DNA of 64,000 nucleotides from Verrucomicrobiales bacterium (GCA_016795505.1 JAEUHH010000062.1:62001-126000), one strand, 5' to 3'. Shown: positions 33,129 through 43,027, counted from the first letter of the stretch. Numbers and translations: made by a program. Notes: generated by a model from the sequence alone, not told the origin.

Positions 33129-35837
33129 GTGAAATTCGCCGCACCCCAGTTTCTCCTCCTGCTGCCCTTCCTCGTCGTGGTGGGCTGGTACTTCCGCCGG
33201 CTCGAGCTGTGGCGGCCGCTGCGGGCGGCGGTGCTGGGCCTGTTGGTGCTGGCTCTGGCGGATCCCCAGATCCGTCGTCTCGCCGATGGGATGGATCTGT
33301 GGGTGCTGGTGGACCGCTCGTCCTCGGCGGAGGAGATCGTGGCCCGCGACCTCGAGGAATGGCAGCGCCTGCTCGACCGCTCGCGACCATCGGTGCGGGA
33401 CCGGCTCCATTTCGTCGACTACGCGGCCGAGGTGGTGAGCCAGCCGAACGCGGAGACCGCGGGCTACCCCGGAGACCGCAGCCTGACGCGCACGGCGCTG
33501 GCCTTGAATGATGTGCTGGCCCTGGCGGACCGCGGGCGACACACCCGGGTGCTGGCTTTCACCGATGGCTACAGCACCGAGCCGCTGACCGGTCTGGGGG
33601 AAAAGCTGCAGGAACTCGGCATCCCGCTCGACTACCGGCTGCTCCGGGGTGACGAAACGACCGACTACCGCGTCGCCGGCCTGACACTGCCGACACGGAC
33701 TCAGATCGGAGAGCCCTTCGTGCTCGACATCGTGGTGGCGGGCAATGCCGACGGGTCGGTGCCGCTGACGGTGACGCGGGACGGCCAAAAGATCGCCGAG
33801 ACACGGGCCGAGGTCGCGGCGGGGGCCGCCACGCTGCGTTTCACCGACCGGGTGATCGAGCCGGGGTCGCACCGCTACGAGGTGATCCTGAATCCCGAGA
33901 TCGATGCCCATCAGGGCAACAACCGCCATGAGGCCTGGATCGAAATCGCCGCCGGTCCGCGCGTGTTGCTGGTGACGAAATACACCGACGATCCCGTGGC
34001 GACGATCCTGCGCGCCCAGGGCTTCGAGGTGCAGGTGGTGGAGGATGCGGCGCAACTGAGCGTGGGCCAGCTGACCGGCGTAAAAAACGTGATCCTCAAC
34101 AACGTGCCCGCCTACGAGATCCCGGTCGATTTTCTCAAGGCGCTCAACTTTTTCGTCACCGAGCAGGGCGGCGGCCTGCTGATGGCCGGTGGCAAGACGA
34201 GCTTCGGCGCGGGCGGCTACTACGAGTCGCCGATCGATCCGCTGCTGCCGGTGACGATGGAGCTGAAAAGCGAGCACCGCAAACTGGCCGTGGCCATGGC
34301 CATCGTGATGGACCGCTCCGGATCGATGGCGATGACGGTGGCCAGCGGCCACAGCAAGATGCAACTGGCCAACGAGGGCGCCGGCCGGGCCGTCGAGTTG
34401 CTCGGGCCACAGGACCTGATCGCGGTGAATGCGGTGGACAGCAGTTCGCACGAGATCGTGCCGTTGACGAATGTGGGTGAGCATCGCGCCGAGATCCTCA
34501 ACCGGGTGCGCCGCATCGAGAGCATGGGGGGCGGCATCTACGTCTACACCGGGCTGCAGGCGGCCTGGGAGCAGTTGAAGAAGGCCGAGGTGGGCCAGCG
34601 GCACATCATTCTGTTCACCGACGCGGCCGACTCCGAGGAGCCGGGCAGCTACCAGTCGCTGATCGAGGAGATGGTGAAGAATTCCTGCACCGTGAGCGTG
34701 ATCGGTCTGGGAGGAAAGTCCGATCCCGACGCAGCCTTTATCGAGGACATCGCGAAGCGTGGCAACGGGCGCATGTTTTTCACCAGCGTGCCGGGCGACA
34801 TACCCAACATCTTCGCCCAGGAGACCGTGACGGTGGCGCGGTCGACATTCATCGAGGAGCCGGTCGGGGCACAGCCGACGGGGAGCTGGTACGAGATCGC
34901 CTCGCGCGATTTCGACTGGCTGAAGGAGGTGGATGGTTACAATCTGAGTTACACCCGCGAGGGGGATGCCGCCGCGCTGCTGTCGGCGGACGAGTATGCG
35001 GCGCCGCTGGTCGCCTACGGGCGGCGGGGCATCGGGCGCACGGCGGCGGTGTCGTTCCCGCTCGGCGGGGCGTTTTCCGACCGCATCCGGGCCTGGCCCA
35101 AGGTCGGCGATTTCCTCCAGACGCTGAACCGCTGGCTGATGGGCGAGGCGCTGCCGCCGGGCATCGGCATCCGGCACGAGCTGCGGGGCACCGAGCTGAC
35201 CATCGACCTGCTCTACGATGACGCCGAGTGGTCGGACCGATTCGCCGCCAAGCCCCCGCGCGTGGCTCTGGCTCGGGGCGAGGGCGGAGGAAAGGCGGCT
35301 GAATTGACTTGGGAACGCCTCGCGCCGGGTCATTTCTCGGTGCGCACTGACTTGAAGGAGGGAGAGTTGGTCCGCGGAGCTGTGCAGGTGGGGGCGTCGG
35401 CCCTGCCATTTGGTCCCGTGGTGGTTGGCTCGAGCACGGAGTGGGCATTCGACGCCGATCGGGTCGCGGAGTTGCTCGCCACCGCGGAACTGAGCGGCGG
35501 CGGGGAGTTGCTGGACCTGTCCGAGGCGTGGCGAAAGCCGGAGCGTCGCGACTTTGCCACCATCCAGCCATGGCTGTTCGGCCTGTTGCTGCTGCTGGTG
35601 GTGGCCGAGGCTTTTGTCACCCGGACGGGCTGGCGGATGCCGGAGTTCGTCCGGCATCGGGCTCGCGAAGCGACGCGTCCGGCTCCGGTGGTGAAAGCCA
35701 CGACGCCCGTGGAACCCGCTCCGGTCGCCCCGTCCGCATCTGAGACCGCGACCGAGCCAACCGAGCCCGCAAAGGCCGCCGAAGAGACCAGCCAGGAGCG
35801 TCGCTCGCGATTTTCGCGGGCCAAACGGGGCCACTGA
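33129..35837 (+). CDS. Membrane-anchored von Willebrand A protein with GATase1-like fold
   Basis: 902 residues. Two N-terminal TMs (about 6-24 and 31-46) are followed by a vWA-like region, then a segment with VLLVTKYTDDPVATILRAQGFEVQVVED and FFVTEQGGGLLMAGGKTSFGAGGYYESP, as in class I glutamine amidotransferase-like proteins with vWA. A canonical MIDAS vWA domain then starts with AIVMDRSGSMAM. A C-terminal TM (about 815-832) and a charged Ala/Glu/Pro tail follow. It starts with GTG 33129 directly after a 51-bp repeat. With the DUF58 and BatA-like genes it probably forms a membrane complex. Confidence 0.82.
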   Translation: MKFAAPQFLLLLPFLVVVGWYFRRLELWRPLRAAVLGLLVLALADPQIRRLADGMDLWVLVDRSSSAEEIVARDLEEWQRLLDRSRPSVRDRLHFVDYAAEVVSQPNAETAGYPGDRSLTRTALALNDVLALADRGRHTRVLAFTDGYSTEPLTGLGEKLQELGIPLDYRLLRGDETTDYRVAGLTLPTRTQIGEPFVLDIVVAGNADGSVPLTVTRDGQKIAETRAEVAAGAATLRFTDRVIEPGSHRYEVILNPEIDAHQGNNRHEAWIEIAAGPRVLLVTKYTDDPVATILRAQGFEVQVVEDAAQLSVGQLTGVKNVILNNVPAYEIPVDFLKALNFFVTEQGGGLLMAGGKTSFGAGGYYESPIDPLLPVTMELKSEHRKLAVAMAIVMDRSGSMAMTVASGHSKMQLANEGAGRAVELLGPQDLIAVNAVDSSSHEIVPLTNVGEHRAEILNRVRRIESMGGGIYVYTGLQAAWEQLKKAEVGQRHIILFTDAADSEEPGSYQSLIEEMVKNSCTVSVIGLGGKSDPDAAFIEDIAKRGNGRMFFTSVPGDIPNIFAQETVTVARSTFIEEPVGAQPTGSWYEIASRDFDWLKEVDGYNLSYTREGDAAALLSADEYAAPLVAYGRRGIGRTAAVSFPLGGAFSDRIRAWPKVGDFLQTLNRWLMGEALPPGIGIRHELRGTELTIDLLYDDAEWSDRFAAKPPRVALARGEGGGKAAELTWERLAPGHFSVRTDLKEGELVRGAVQVGASALPFGPVVVGSSTEWAFDADRVAELLATAELSGGGELLDLSEAWRKPERRDFATIQPWLFGLLLLLVVAEAFVTRTGWRMPEFVRHRAREATRPAPVVKATTPVEPAPVAPSASETATEPTEPAKAAEETSQERRSRFSRAKRGH

Positions 35838-35892
35838 CTGGCGCGGGGACGCCCTTGCGACCGCCGGGCCGGCCCGTACGGTGCCGGGAGCC

Positions 35893-37089
35893 ATGATCCG
35901 ACTCATCTTCCGCCTCCTCTGCCTCGCCACCCTCGTTTCCCTGCCTCCCGCAACAGTCCGGGCCGCCGACTGGCCCCACTGGCGGGGTCCGAATTTCGAT
36001 GGCAAGACCGTCGAGGCGCTGGGCGAGGTCACGGAGCTCCGCGAATTGTGGACAGCCGAGGTGGGAATCGGATTTTCATCCTTTTCCGTGGTCGGTGAGC
36101 GCGTCTACACGATGGGCTTTCAGGAGGGGAAGGAGATCGTCTGGTGCTTCGACGCCGCGACGGGCCGCGAGAACTGGCGCCACGCCTACGCGGCCGATCT
36201 GCACGCGAAATACTACGAGGGCGGGCCGGGCGTCACGCCGACCGTCTCCGCCGAGGCGGTCTATGTGCTGGGGAAACAGGGGCGCACCTTCGCGCTGCAC
36301 CCGGAGTCCGGTGCCGTGATCTGGGAGCGCGACCTGAAGGCCGATTACGGCCTGGAACTGCCCGAGTGGCATTTCGCCGGGTCGCCCTACCTGCATGGCG
36401 ATCTGGTGGTGCTGAATGCCGGCTCGGCGGGGATCGCACTCGATCGGAAAAGCGGTCGCACGATGTGGAAAAGCGGCTCCGAGGCGACCGGCTACTCGAC
36501 GCCGGTGCCCATGACCGAGGCGCTGGGCGGTCGCGGGGTGCTGGGCTTCTTTCTGGGCAAATCGATGTCGGGCATCGACGCGGCCAGCGGCAAAGAGGTC
36601 TGGAACATCCCGTGGAAGGCGTTGAATGCCACCGACCCCATCGCGGAGGGCGCGGACATCCTCGTCAGTTCCATCGGTGGCTCGGCCCTGAAACGGAAAA
36701 AGGCCGACGGCGCTTGGGAAACGGTCTGGGAGCGGAAGGACTTTCAGAATTACTTCAATCCCTGCGTGAAGATCGGCGACTATCTCTATGGCATCGATGG
36801 CACCACGCACAAGCCGACCGGCTTCGTCTGCATCGAGTGGGCCACGGGCCGGGAGCGCTGGCGCGAGCCGGGTCGCACCACCGGGGGCATCATCGCCACG
36901 GCGGACTATCTGGTGCTCTGTGACAAAGGCGAAATCGTGATCGCTAAGCCGAATCCGGAGCGGCTCGATGTGGTGCTGCGCCAGACGGTGCTGTCCGGAA
37001 CGTGCTGGACGGCTCCCGTGGTCGCCGGGGGGCGGATTTTCGCGCGGAATGCCGCCGGACGCGTGGTGTGTCTGGAGCCGGAACGCTGA
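35893..37089 (+). CDS. Exported PQQ-like beta-propeller protein
   Basis: 398 residues with a signal peptide (MIRLIFRLLCLATLVSLPPATVRA). The mature start ADWPHWRGPNFDGK is the common opening of planctomycete/verrucomicrobial PQQ-like propellers. Blades recur as WCFDAATGRENWRH, FALHPESGAVIWERD, IALDRKSGRTMWKSG and GIDAASGKEVWNIPWK. No PQQ-ligating residues or heme site can be assigned, so it is probably a structural or binding propeller rather than a proven dehydrogenase. ATG 35893 is the signal-peptide start. Confidence 0.85.
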   Translation: MIRLIFRLLCLATLVSLPPATVRAADWPHWRGPNFDGKTVEALGEVTELRELWTAEVGIGFSSFSVVGERVYTMGFQEGKEIVWCFDAATGRENWRHAYAADLHAKYYEGGPGVTPTVSAEAVYVLGKQGRTFALHPESGAVIWERDLKADYGLELPEWHFAGSPYLHGDLVVLNAGSAGIALDRKSGRTMWKSGSEATGYSTPVPMTEALGGRGVLGFFLGKSMSGIDAASGKEVWNIPWKALNATDPIAEGADILVSSIGGSALKRKKADGAWETVWERKDFQNYFNPCVKIGDYLYGIDGTTHKPTGFVCIEWATGRERWREPGRTTGGIIATADYLVLCDKGEIVIAKPNPERLDVVLRQTVLSGTCWTAPVVAGGRIFARNAAGRVVCLEPER

Positions 37090-37090
37090 G

Positions 37091-37155
37091 TATGGCTCCG
37101 ATATGGCAACCGAAGTTGACCCGAGGGAAAAGTATGGCAAGAGTATGGCAACCGA
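37091..37155. promoter_or_regulatory. Four TATGGC boxes upstream of vapBC
   Basis: TATGGC occurs at 37091, 37102, 37133 and 37144. Each pair is 11 bp apart and the pairs are 42 bp apart. The longer TATGGCAACCGA is repeated at 37102 and 37144. The array ends 11 bp before the vapB ATG, where VapBC autoregulation is expected. Confidence 0.6.
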
Positions 37156-37166
37156 CGGATAAGCCC

Positions 37167-37400
37167 ATGAAAATGACCATGCACATCGATGAAGAGCTGC
37201 TCGACTCCGTGATGGAAGAGTATGGATTCGTCAGCAAAACCGACGCCGTGGATACCGCGCTGCGCGAGATGAGCCGGCGGGCCAAGCTGCGGAAATTTCT
37301 GTCCGAAGGACTCGGTTTTACCCCCGAAGAGCTGAGAAACTCCGTCGAGCCCGGCTACGACCCAGCGGCCCTGCGCGTCGCCGAACCGCCCCGCCCCTGA
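37167..37400 (+). CDS. VapB-type antitoxin (DUF2191-like)
   Basis: 77 residues. The N-terminal MKMTMHIDEELLDSVMEEYGF and SKTDAVDTALREMSRRAKLRK form a ribbon-helix-helix of the VapB type, expected to bind the TATGGC array just upstream. The C-terminal tail (EGLGFTPEELRNSVEPGY) would wrap around the toxin. Its TGA overlaps the vapC ATG by 1 nt. Longer in-frame starts upstream (to 37002) overlap the preceding gene and are rejected. Confidence 0.85.
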   Translation: MKMTMHIDEELLDSVMEEYGFVSKTDAVDTALREMSRRAKLRKFLSEGLGFTPEELRNSVEPGYDPAALRVAEPPRP

Positions 37401-37792
37401 TGGAGCCACCGATTCTCGTTGATTCGTCGATCTACATCGGCCTGTTGCGGGCGGGCAGGGATCCGGTGGCGGCACTGGGCAACAAATACCCCACCATCGA
37501 TCTCGCCACGTGTGGGATCGTGCGGCTGGAGGTGCTGCGCGGCATCCGGATACCGAAGGTGGTTGAGCGGATGGGGGCGTTTTTCGATGTCCTGCAGAAC
37601 GTGCCGACGGACAACCGGCTCTGGGATGAGGCGGTGGCCGTGGCCCGGAATACTCAGGCGGCCGGATACACCATTCCGGGGACGGACGCCCTCATCGCTG
37701 CGGCTGCGTTTCGCATCGGAGCGGCGGTCTTCTCGTTCGACCGGCATTTCACCCTGGTGCCGGGGCTGACGGTGATCCAGGACGCGATTTGA
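37400..37792 (+). CDS. vapC: VapC-family PIN-domain toxin
   Basis: 130 residues with the full acidic set of a PIN ribonuclease: D8 (ILVDSS), E44 (VRLEVLRG), D96 (IPGTDALIA) and D114 (FSFDRHF). It would cleave RNA when freed from VapB. Its start overlaps the antitoxin stop by 1 nt. A 51-bp repeat begins 10 bp after its stop. Confidence 0.9.
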   Translation: MEPPILVDSSIYIGLLRAGRDPVAALGNKYPTIDLATCGIVRLEVLRGIRIPKVVERMGAFFDVLQNVPTDNRLWDEAVAVARNTQAAGYTIPGTDALIAAAAFRIGAAVFSFDRHFTLVPGLTVIQDAI

Positions 37793-37802
37793 AGGGAGGC
37801 CA

Positions 37803-37853
37803 TTTCCGATCAAACCGGGTCTGATCGCCGATCCGACCCGGTTTCATCGAAAG
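37803..37853. repeat. 51-bp bipartite repeat, copy 6
   Basis: Modules CGAT-CAA-ACCGGGT-CTG-ATCG and CGAT-CCG-ACCCGGT-TTC-ATCG; the cores are reverse complements of each other. The right end is AAAG. It starts 10 bp after the vapC stop. Confidence 0.88.
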
Positions 37854-37914
37854 GCCGGGAATTTTCCCTCCGCCAGCGACGGGACCGGGTCCGCAGCCCG
37901 ATGAGGAAACCCAG

Positions 37915-39837
37915 GTGGAATTTTCAAGCCCGCTCCTGGAACGGCCAAGCTGGCACGGGAATTGCGGAGGCGTTTCCATTCGGACCCCCTCTCTGTCCGA
38001 AAGCCCTCTGTTTCAAAGTACCGTGAAGTCTCCCATCCTTGAATTTATCCAGTCCCTACATGCCCGCTATCTGGCGGTGGATGAAGGTCGTGTCGCCGAT
38101 TACATCCCGGAATTGTCCAAAGCGAATCCCAAGGCTTTTGGCATCTGCGTGGCCACCCGGGATGGCCATCTCTACGAAGCCGGCGACACCCGCCAGGGTT
38201 TCACCATCCAGTCGATCTCGAAGGCCTTCACCTACGGTCTCGCCCTGGAGGACCGCGGTGAGGACCATGTGCTGTCCCGCATCGGCGTGGAGCCATCGGG
38301 TGAGGCCTTTAATGCCATCAGCCTCCAGGAAGGCAGCGGCAAGCCCTTCAATCCCATGATCAATGCCGGCGCCATCGCCACCTGCGGCCAAGTGTTGCGC
38401 AAGGATGGCGCCAGCCGCTTCGACCGGATCGCGGAGTACCTGTCCCGCTGCGCCGGGCAGTCGCTGTCCATCGACGAGGCCGTCTATCGCTCCGAAAGCG
38501 CCACCGGTCACCGCAACCGGGCGATCGGGTGGATGCTGCGCAATTTCAACATTCTCGACGAGGACCCCGACGAGATCCTCGAAGCCTACTTCCAGCAGTG
38601 CTCGCTGCGGGTGACATGCACCGACCTGGCCGTGATGGGAGCCACGCTGGCGAATCAGGGCATCAACCCCATCTCCGGCGAGCGGGCCATCGCGCCGGAG
38701 TTCGTGGACAATGTCCTCGGCGTCATGGCCACCTGCGGCATGTACGACTGGTCAGGCGAATGGATCTATCGGGTCGGCCTGCCGGCCAAAAGCGGTGTCG
38801 GTGGCGGCATCCTGGCCGTTCTGCCCGGGCAACTGGGTATCGGGGTGTTTTCCCCGCCGCTCGACGGGCAGGGGAACAGCGTGCGTGGCATCAAGGTGTG
38901 CATGGATCTCGCCCGCGACCTGTCGCTGCACTTGTTCAATCCCAGCGCGGTGCCGCAGACGGCCCTGCGGCTCAGCTACACGGGCAACCAGATGATGTCG
39001 CGGCGCCGGCGGCCGGCGATGGATTTTCACTACCTGAAGCGTTTCGGCGAGCGCACCCGGGTGCTTGAGCTACAGGGGCCGCTCATCTTCTCGACCTTCG
39101 AGCCGGTGGTCAGGACCCTGGTCAGGCACGCGCCCTACTGCCAGCAGGTGGTGATGAATTTCCGCCATGTCGTGAATGTCGATCCCGTGAGCATGCGACT
39201 GCTCGCCGAGGTCCGATCCCGGCTGGAAAGCAATGGCATCCGCCTGCTCTGTTGCCACGCCCAGCGCTTCCGGCGACCACTCCTCGCCGCGGGCATCCCC
39301 GCCGGGGCCATTTTCGACACCGACGACGAGGCCCTGGAGGACTGCGAGACCTTCCTCCTCGCCGGAGCCGCCGAGGTGGCGGGCCGGTCGCCCGATGCCG
39401 TACCGCTCTCGGAGTGCGACCTGCTTTCCAGCCTGTCCCCCGACGAGCTGGCCATCATGGAGGCCGCTGCCGAGACCCGCGCCTTTGCCCCACGGCAGTC
39501 CGTCATCGAAAGCGGCGGGGATGCCGACGAGTGGTTCGTCCTCACCGCCGGCACCGTCGAGGTGAGCCTGCCCGAAACAGGGAACCGGCGGCGGCGGCTC
39601 GACGTGCTCTCGGCCGGCATGAGCTTTGGCGAGATGGCTTTCATCGATGGCAGCAAACGGTCCGCCGATGTGATCGCGACCGAGCCTTCCACCTGCCGCG
39701 TCTGGAGCCGGGCCTGGTTCGACAGCCTCGACCAATCTCATCCGGCTCTGAAGATCCACCTCCTCCACCAGTTGTCCCGCCAGCTCTCCGCCCGCCTGCG
39801 TCAGGCGAATCTGGAGATCTCCACCCTGAAAAGCTGA
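37915..39837 (+). CDS. glsA: Glutaminase fused to STAS and cNMP-binding domains
   Basis: 640 residues. The glutaminase domain (about 38-345) has [22 protein letters not shown] with the S100-x-x-K103 catalytic pair, [16 protein letters not shown] and [17 protein letters not shown]-like domain (about 365-465; [18 protein letters not shown]) and a cyclic-nucleotide-binding domain (about 500-620; [18 protein letters not shown] cassette) follow. It converts glutamine to glutamate and ammonia, possibly gated by a nucleotide. GTG 37915 has a GAGG motif 8 nt upstream. GTG 38023 is an alternative and would start just before the conserved domain. Confidence 0.9.
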   Translation: MEFSSPLLERPSWHGNCGGVSIRTPSLSESPLFQSTVKSPILEFIQSLHARYLAVDEGRVADYIPELSKANPKAFGICVATRDGHLYEAGDTRQGFTIQSISKAFTYGLALEDRGEDHVLSRIGVEPSGEAFNAISLQEGSGKPFNPMINAGAIATCGQVLRKDGASRFDRIAEYLSRCAGQSLSIDEAVYRSESATGHRNRAIGWMLRNFNILDEDPDEILEAYFQQCSLRVTCTDLAVMGATLANQGINPISGERAIAPEFVDNVLGVMATCGMYDWSGEWIYRVGLPAKSGVGGGILAVLPGQLGIGVFSPPLDGQGNSVRGIKVCMDLARDLSLHLFNPSAVPQTALRLSYTGNQMMSRRRRPAMDFHYLKRFGERTRVLELQGPLIFSTFEPVVRTLVRHAPYCQQVVMNFRHVVNVDPVSMRLLAEVRSRLESNGIRLLCCHAQRFRRPLLAAGIPAGAIFDTDDEALEDCETFLLAGAAEVAGRSPDAVPLSECDLLSSLSPDELAIMEAAAETRAFAPRQSVIESGGDADEWFVLTAGTVEVSLPETGNRRRRLDVLSAGMSFGEMAFIDGSKRSADVIATEPSTCRVWSRAWFDSLDQSHPALKIHLLHQLSRQLSARLRQANLEISTLKS

Positions 39838-39884
39838 TCCATCAGCGTCCGCTCCGGTCTGCGGTTGGGCGGGGCGAACGCTCG

Positions 39885-39912
39885 TTGACACCTCGCCGCG
39901 AACACGTATCGT
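39885..39912 (+). promoter_or_regulatory. Sigma-70-like promoter of ppdK
   Basis: TTGACA (39885-39890) and TATCGT (39907-39912) with 16-bp spacing, about 155 bp upstream of the ppdK ATG. The -35 box is consensus; the -10 box is weak. Confidence 0.45.
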
Positions 39913-40066
39913 TGCGCCGCCTTTCCGGGAGGCGGGACCGCGTGCTACCGGCACCGCCAGACCCACGCCCACCACGGCGTTCCCAACGGGTCGGGCATAC
40001 CCCTCGGTCGTGTCCGCCTGCCTGATTTTCTGTCACCGATCCCTGATCCAACCCTACAAAAACACC

Positions 40067-42898
40067 ATGGCCAAAAAAGCAGCCACCAAACCCGCAGCCA
40101 AAAAGTCAGCCGCTCCCGCCGCCCCGAAAGCCGGCGGCAAGTCCACCAAATATGTCTACACCTGGGGCGCCGGCAAAGCCGATGGCGACGGCTCCATGAA
40201 GGCCCTGCTCGGTGGCAAGGGCGCCAACCTGGCCGAGATGACCCGCATCGGCCTGCCCGTGCCTCCCGGCTTCACCGTCACCACCGAGGTCTGCACCTAT
40301 TTCTACGCCCACAAGAAGACCTACCCGGAAGTGCTGCGCAGCCAGATGGCCGCCGGCGTGGCCAACATGGAGAAGATCATGGGCTGCAAGTTCGGTGACG
40401 CCCAGGGCATGCCCCTGCTCGTCGCCGTCCGCTCCGGTGCCCGCGACTCCATGCCGGGCATGATGGACACCATCCTCAACCTCGGCCTCAACGACGAGAC
40501 GGTGCTCGCCCTGGTCAAGGCCACCAACAACGAGCGCTTTGCCTGGGACTGCTACCGCCGCTTCATCCAGATGTATGGCGACGTCGTGCTCGGCGTGCAA
40601 AAGCGCGAAGGTGAGGACCATGAGCCCTTCGAAGTCGTCATCGAAGGCTTCAAGCACGAGAAATACCACCGCGACATCATCGACTCCGAGTTGACCGCCG
40701 ATGATCAGAAGGAACTCGTGAAGCGCTTCAAGAAGCTGGTCAAAGACCGCACCGGCAAAGTGTTCCCCAACGATCCGTGGGAGCAGCTCCTCGGCGCCGC
40801 CGGAGCCGTGTTCGGCTCGTGGATGAACGACCGCGCCATCGTCTATCGCCGCAAATACAACATCCCCGCCGAGTGGGGCACCGCCGTGAACGTGCAGGCC
40901 ATGGTCTACGGCAACACCGGCGAGACCTCCGGCTCCGGCGTGGCTTTCACCCGCAACCCGGCCAACGGCGTCAATGAATTCTACGGCGAATTCCTCATCA
41001 ACGCCCAGGGCGAGGACGTCGTCGCCGGCGTGCGCACCCCCGAGCCCGTGGCTGATCTGAAAAAGCAGATGCCCAAGGCCTTCGACGAACTGATGAAGGT
41101 CCGCAGCATCCTGGAGAAGCACTTCAAGGACGTGCAGGACGTCGAGTTCACCATCCAGGAAGGCAAGCTCTTCATGCTTCAGACCCGCAACGGCAAGCGC
41201 ACCGCCGCCGCCGCGCTCAAGTTCGCCTCCGACATGGTGAAGGAAAAGCTCATCGACTGGGAGACCGCCGTGTTGCGCAACCCGGCCGATCAGCTCGAGC
41301 AGCTCCTCGCGCCCGACTTTGACGCCGCCGAGATCAAGAAGGCCAAGGCACTCGCCAAGGGCCTGCCCGCTGGTCCCGGTGCCGCATCCGGCATCATCTA
41401 TCTCAATGCCGACCGTGCCGCCGCCGCCGCCGACAAGGGCGAGACCGTGCTGCTGGTCCGCAATGAGACCTCGCCCGAAGACCTGCGCGGCATGATCGCC
41501 GCCGCCGGCATCCTCACCGCCAAGGGTGGCGTCTCCTCCCACGCCGCGCTCGTCGCCCGCCAGATGGGCAAAGTCTGCATCTGCGGCGCCAGCGCCGTGG
41601 AGATCGACTACGACAAGAAGACCGTGACCATCGCCGGCCAGGTCTTCCGCGAAGGCAAGGACAGTCTCAGCATCGACGGCACCGCCGGCACCATCTACGG
41701 TGGACTCATCAAGACCGGTCCCTCCAGCATCGTGATGGGCCTGCTCAAGGGCGACAAGGCCGCCGCCTCCACCGAGAAGTTCAAGCAGTTCAAGGAGCTG
41801 ATGGCCTGGTGCGCGAAGGCCACCCGCCTCGCCGTCCGCACCAATGCCGACAACCCCGAGCAAACCGAGCAGGCCATCGCCTTCGGTGCCCAGGGCATCG
41901 GCCTCACCCGGACCGAGCACATGTTCTTCGAGGGCGACCGCATCGACGCCGTCCGCGAAATGATCCTCGCCGAGACGGAAGAAGGACGCCGCCACGCCCT
42001 TGCCAAGATCCTGCCCTACCAGCGCGAGGACTTCATCGGCATCTTCAAGGCCCTCAAGGGACTGCCCGCCACCATCCGCCTGCTCGACCCGCCGCTGCAC
42101 GAGTTCGTGCCCCACGACGACAAGGCCCAGGGCGAACTGGCCAAAAAGCTCGGCGTCTCCAAGGACAAAGTCGCCGCCCGCGTCGCCGCCCTGCATGAAT
42201 TCAATCCCATGCTCGGCCACCGCGGCTGCCGTCTCGGCATCGCCTACCCGGAGATCACCGAGACTCAGGCCCGCGCCATCTTCGAGGCCGCTGCCGAAGT
42301 CCAGAAGAAGGGCATCAAGGTCAAGCCCGAGGTCATGATCCCGCTAGTCGGCTACAAGAAGGAGCTCGACCTCCAGGTCGAGATCGTCCACCGCGTCGCC
42401 GCCGAGGTGCAGAAGGAAAAGAAGGTGAAGCTCTCCTACCAGGTCGGCACCATGATCGAAGTGCCCCGCGGCGCCCTGACCGCCGACGAGATCGCCGAGA
42501 CCGCCGAGTTCTTCAGCTTCGGCACCAACGACCTCACCCAGACCGCTCTGGGCATCAGCCGCGATGACATGGGGAATTTCCTCATGCCCTACACGGAGAA
42601 CGAAATCTTCAAGAAGAACCCCTTCGCCACCCTCGACCAGGATGGAGTCGGCCAGCTCGTGAAGACCGCCATCGAGAAAGGCCGCAAGACCCGGCCCGAC
42701 ATCAAGCTCGGCATCTGCGGCGAGCACGGCGGCGATCCGGACTCGGTGAAGTTCTTCCATCGCGTCGGCCTGGCCTACGTGAGCTGCTCGCCCTATCGCG
42801 TGCCCGTCGCCCGCCTCGCCGCCGCCCAGGCTGCGATCGAGGAGAAGCGCGCCGCTGGTGCGAAAGCCGCCCCGGCCACCAAAGGCAAGAAGAAGTAA
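40067..42898 (+). CDS. ppdK: Pyruvate, phosphate dikinase
   Basis: 943 residues. The nucleotide-binding N-terminal domain opens with [30 protein letters not shown], and [22 protein letters not shown] is the ppdK signature. The phosphohistidine domain has H492 in [15 protein letters not shown]. The C-terminal PEP/pyruvate barrel has [21 protein letters not shown] and FGTNDLTQ with GICGEHGGD. It interconverts PEP + AMP + PPi with pyruvate + ATP + Pi. Both ends carry Lys/Ala-rich tails, residues 1-26 and about 925-943. ATG 40067 precedes the tail, and a promoter candidate lies upstream. Confidence 0.96.
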   Translation: MAKKAATKPAAKKSAAPAAPKAGGKSTKYVYTWGAGKADGDGSMKALLGGKGANLAEMTRIGLPVPPGFTVTTEVCTYFYAHKKTYPEVLRSQMAAGVANMEKIMGCKFGDAQGMPLLVAVRSGARDSMPGMMDTILNLGLNDETVLALVKATNNERFAWDCYRRFIQMYGDVVLGVQKREGEDHEPFEVVIEGFKHEKYHRDIIDSELTADDQKELVKRFKKLVKDRTGKVFPNDPWEQLLGAAGAVFGSWMNDRAIVYRRKYNIPAEWGTAVNVQAMVYGNTGETSGSGVAFTRNPANGVNEFYGEFLINAQGEDVVAGVRTPEPVADLKKQMPKAFDELMKVRSILEKHFKDVQDVEFTIQEGKLFMLQTRNGKRTAAAALKFASDMVKEKLIDWETAVLRNPADQLEQLLAPDFDAAEIKKAKALAKGLPAGPGAASGIIYLNADRAAAAADKGETVLLVRNETSPEDLRGMIAAAGILTAKGGVSSHAALVARQMGKVCICGASAVEIDYDKKTVTIAGQVFREGKDSLSIDGTAGTIYGGLIKTGPSSIVMGLLKGDKAAASTEKFKQFKELMAWCAKATRLAVRTNADNPEQTEQAIAFGAQGIGLTRTEHMFFEGDRIDAVREMILAETEEGRRHALAKILPYQREDFIGIFKALKGLPATIRLLDPPLHEFVPHDDKAQGELAKKLGVSKDKVAARVAALHEFNPMLGHRGCRLGIAYPEITETQARAIFEAAAEVQKKGIKVKPEVMIPLVGYKKELDLQVEIVHRVAAEVQKEKKVKLSYQVGTMIEVPRGALTADEIAETAEFFSFGTNDLTQTALGISRDDMGNFLMPYTENEIFKKNPFATLDQDGVGQLVKTAIEKGRKTRPDIKLGICGEHGGDPDSVKFFHRVGLAYVSCSPYRVPVARLAAAQAAIEEKRAAGAKAAPATKGKKK

Positions 42899-42991
42899 CC
42901 CTTTTCACCGCGAGGTGAAACTGAGCGCCGCACTTCGGTGCGTCAGCTCGTAAGGCATCCCGACTCCTGTAGCCGGAGCCTTCAAAACGGT

Positions 42992-43027
42992 CGCCCCGGT
43001 CAGCAATGGCCGGGGCGGTTCTGTTTT
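42992..43027 (+). terminator. Rho-independent terminator of ppdK
   Basis: An 11-bp stem (42992-43002 with 43007-43017, one T-G wobble) is closed by a GCAA tetraloop and followed by GTTCTGTTTT. Confidence 0.8.

Noticed and set aside
33105-36032. 975-codon open frame on the minus strand
   Set aside because: Antisense to the vWA gene, which has clear MIDAS and TM signals; the minus frame has none.
37915-38022. Treating GTG 38023 as the only glutaminase start
   Set aside because: Possible from the domain boundary, but no ribosome binding site precedes it, whereas GTG 37915 has GAGG 8 nt upstream; both are noted in the gene entry.
40106-42220. 704-codon open frame on the minus strand
   Set aside because: Antisense shadow of pyruvate phosphate dikinase; no start signal and shadow-like composition.
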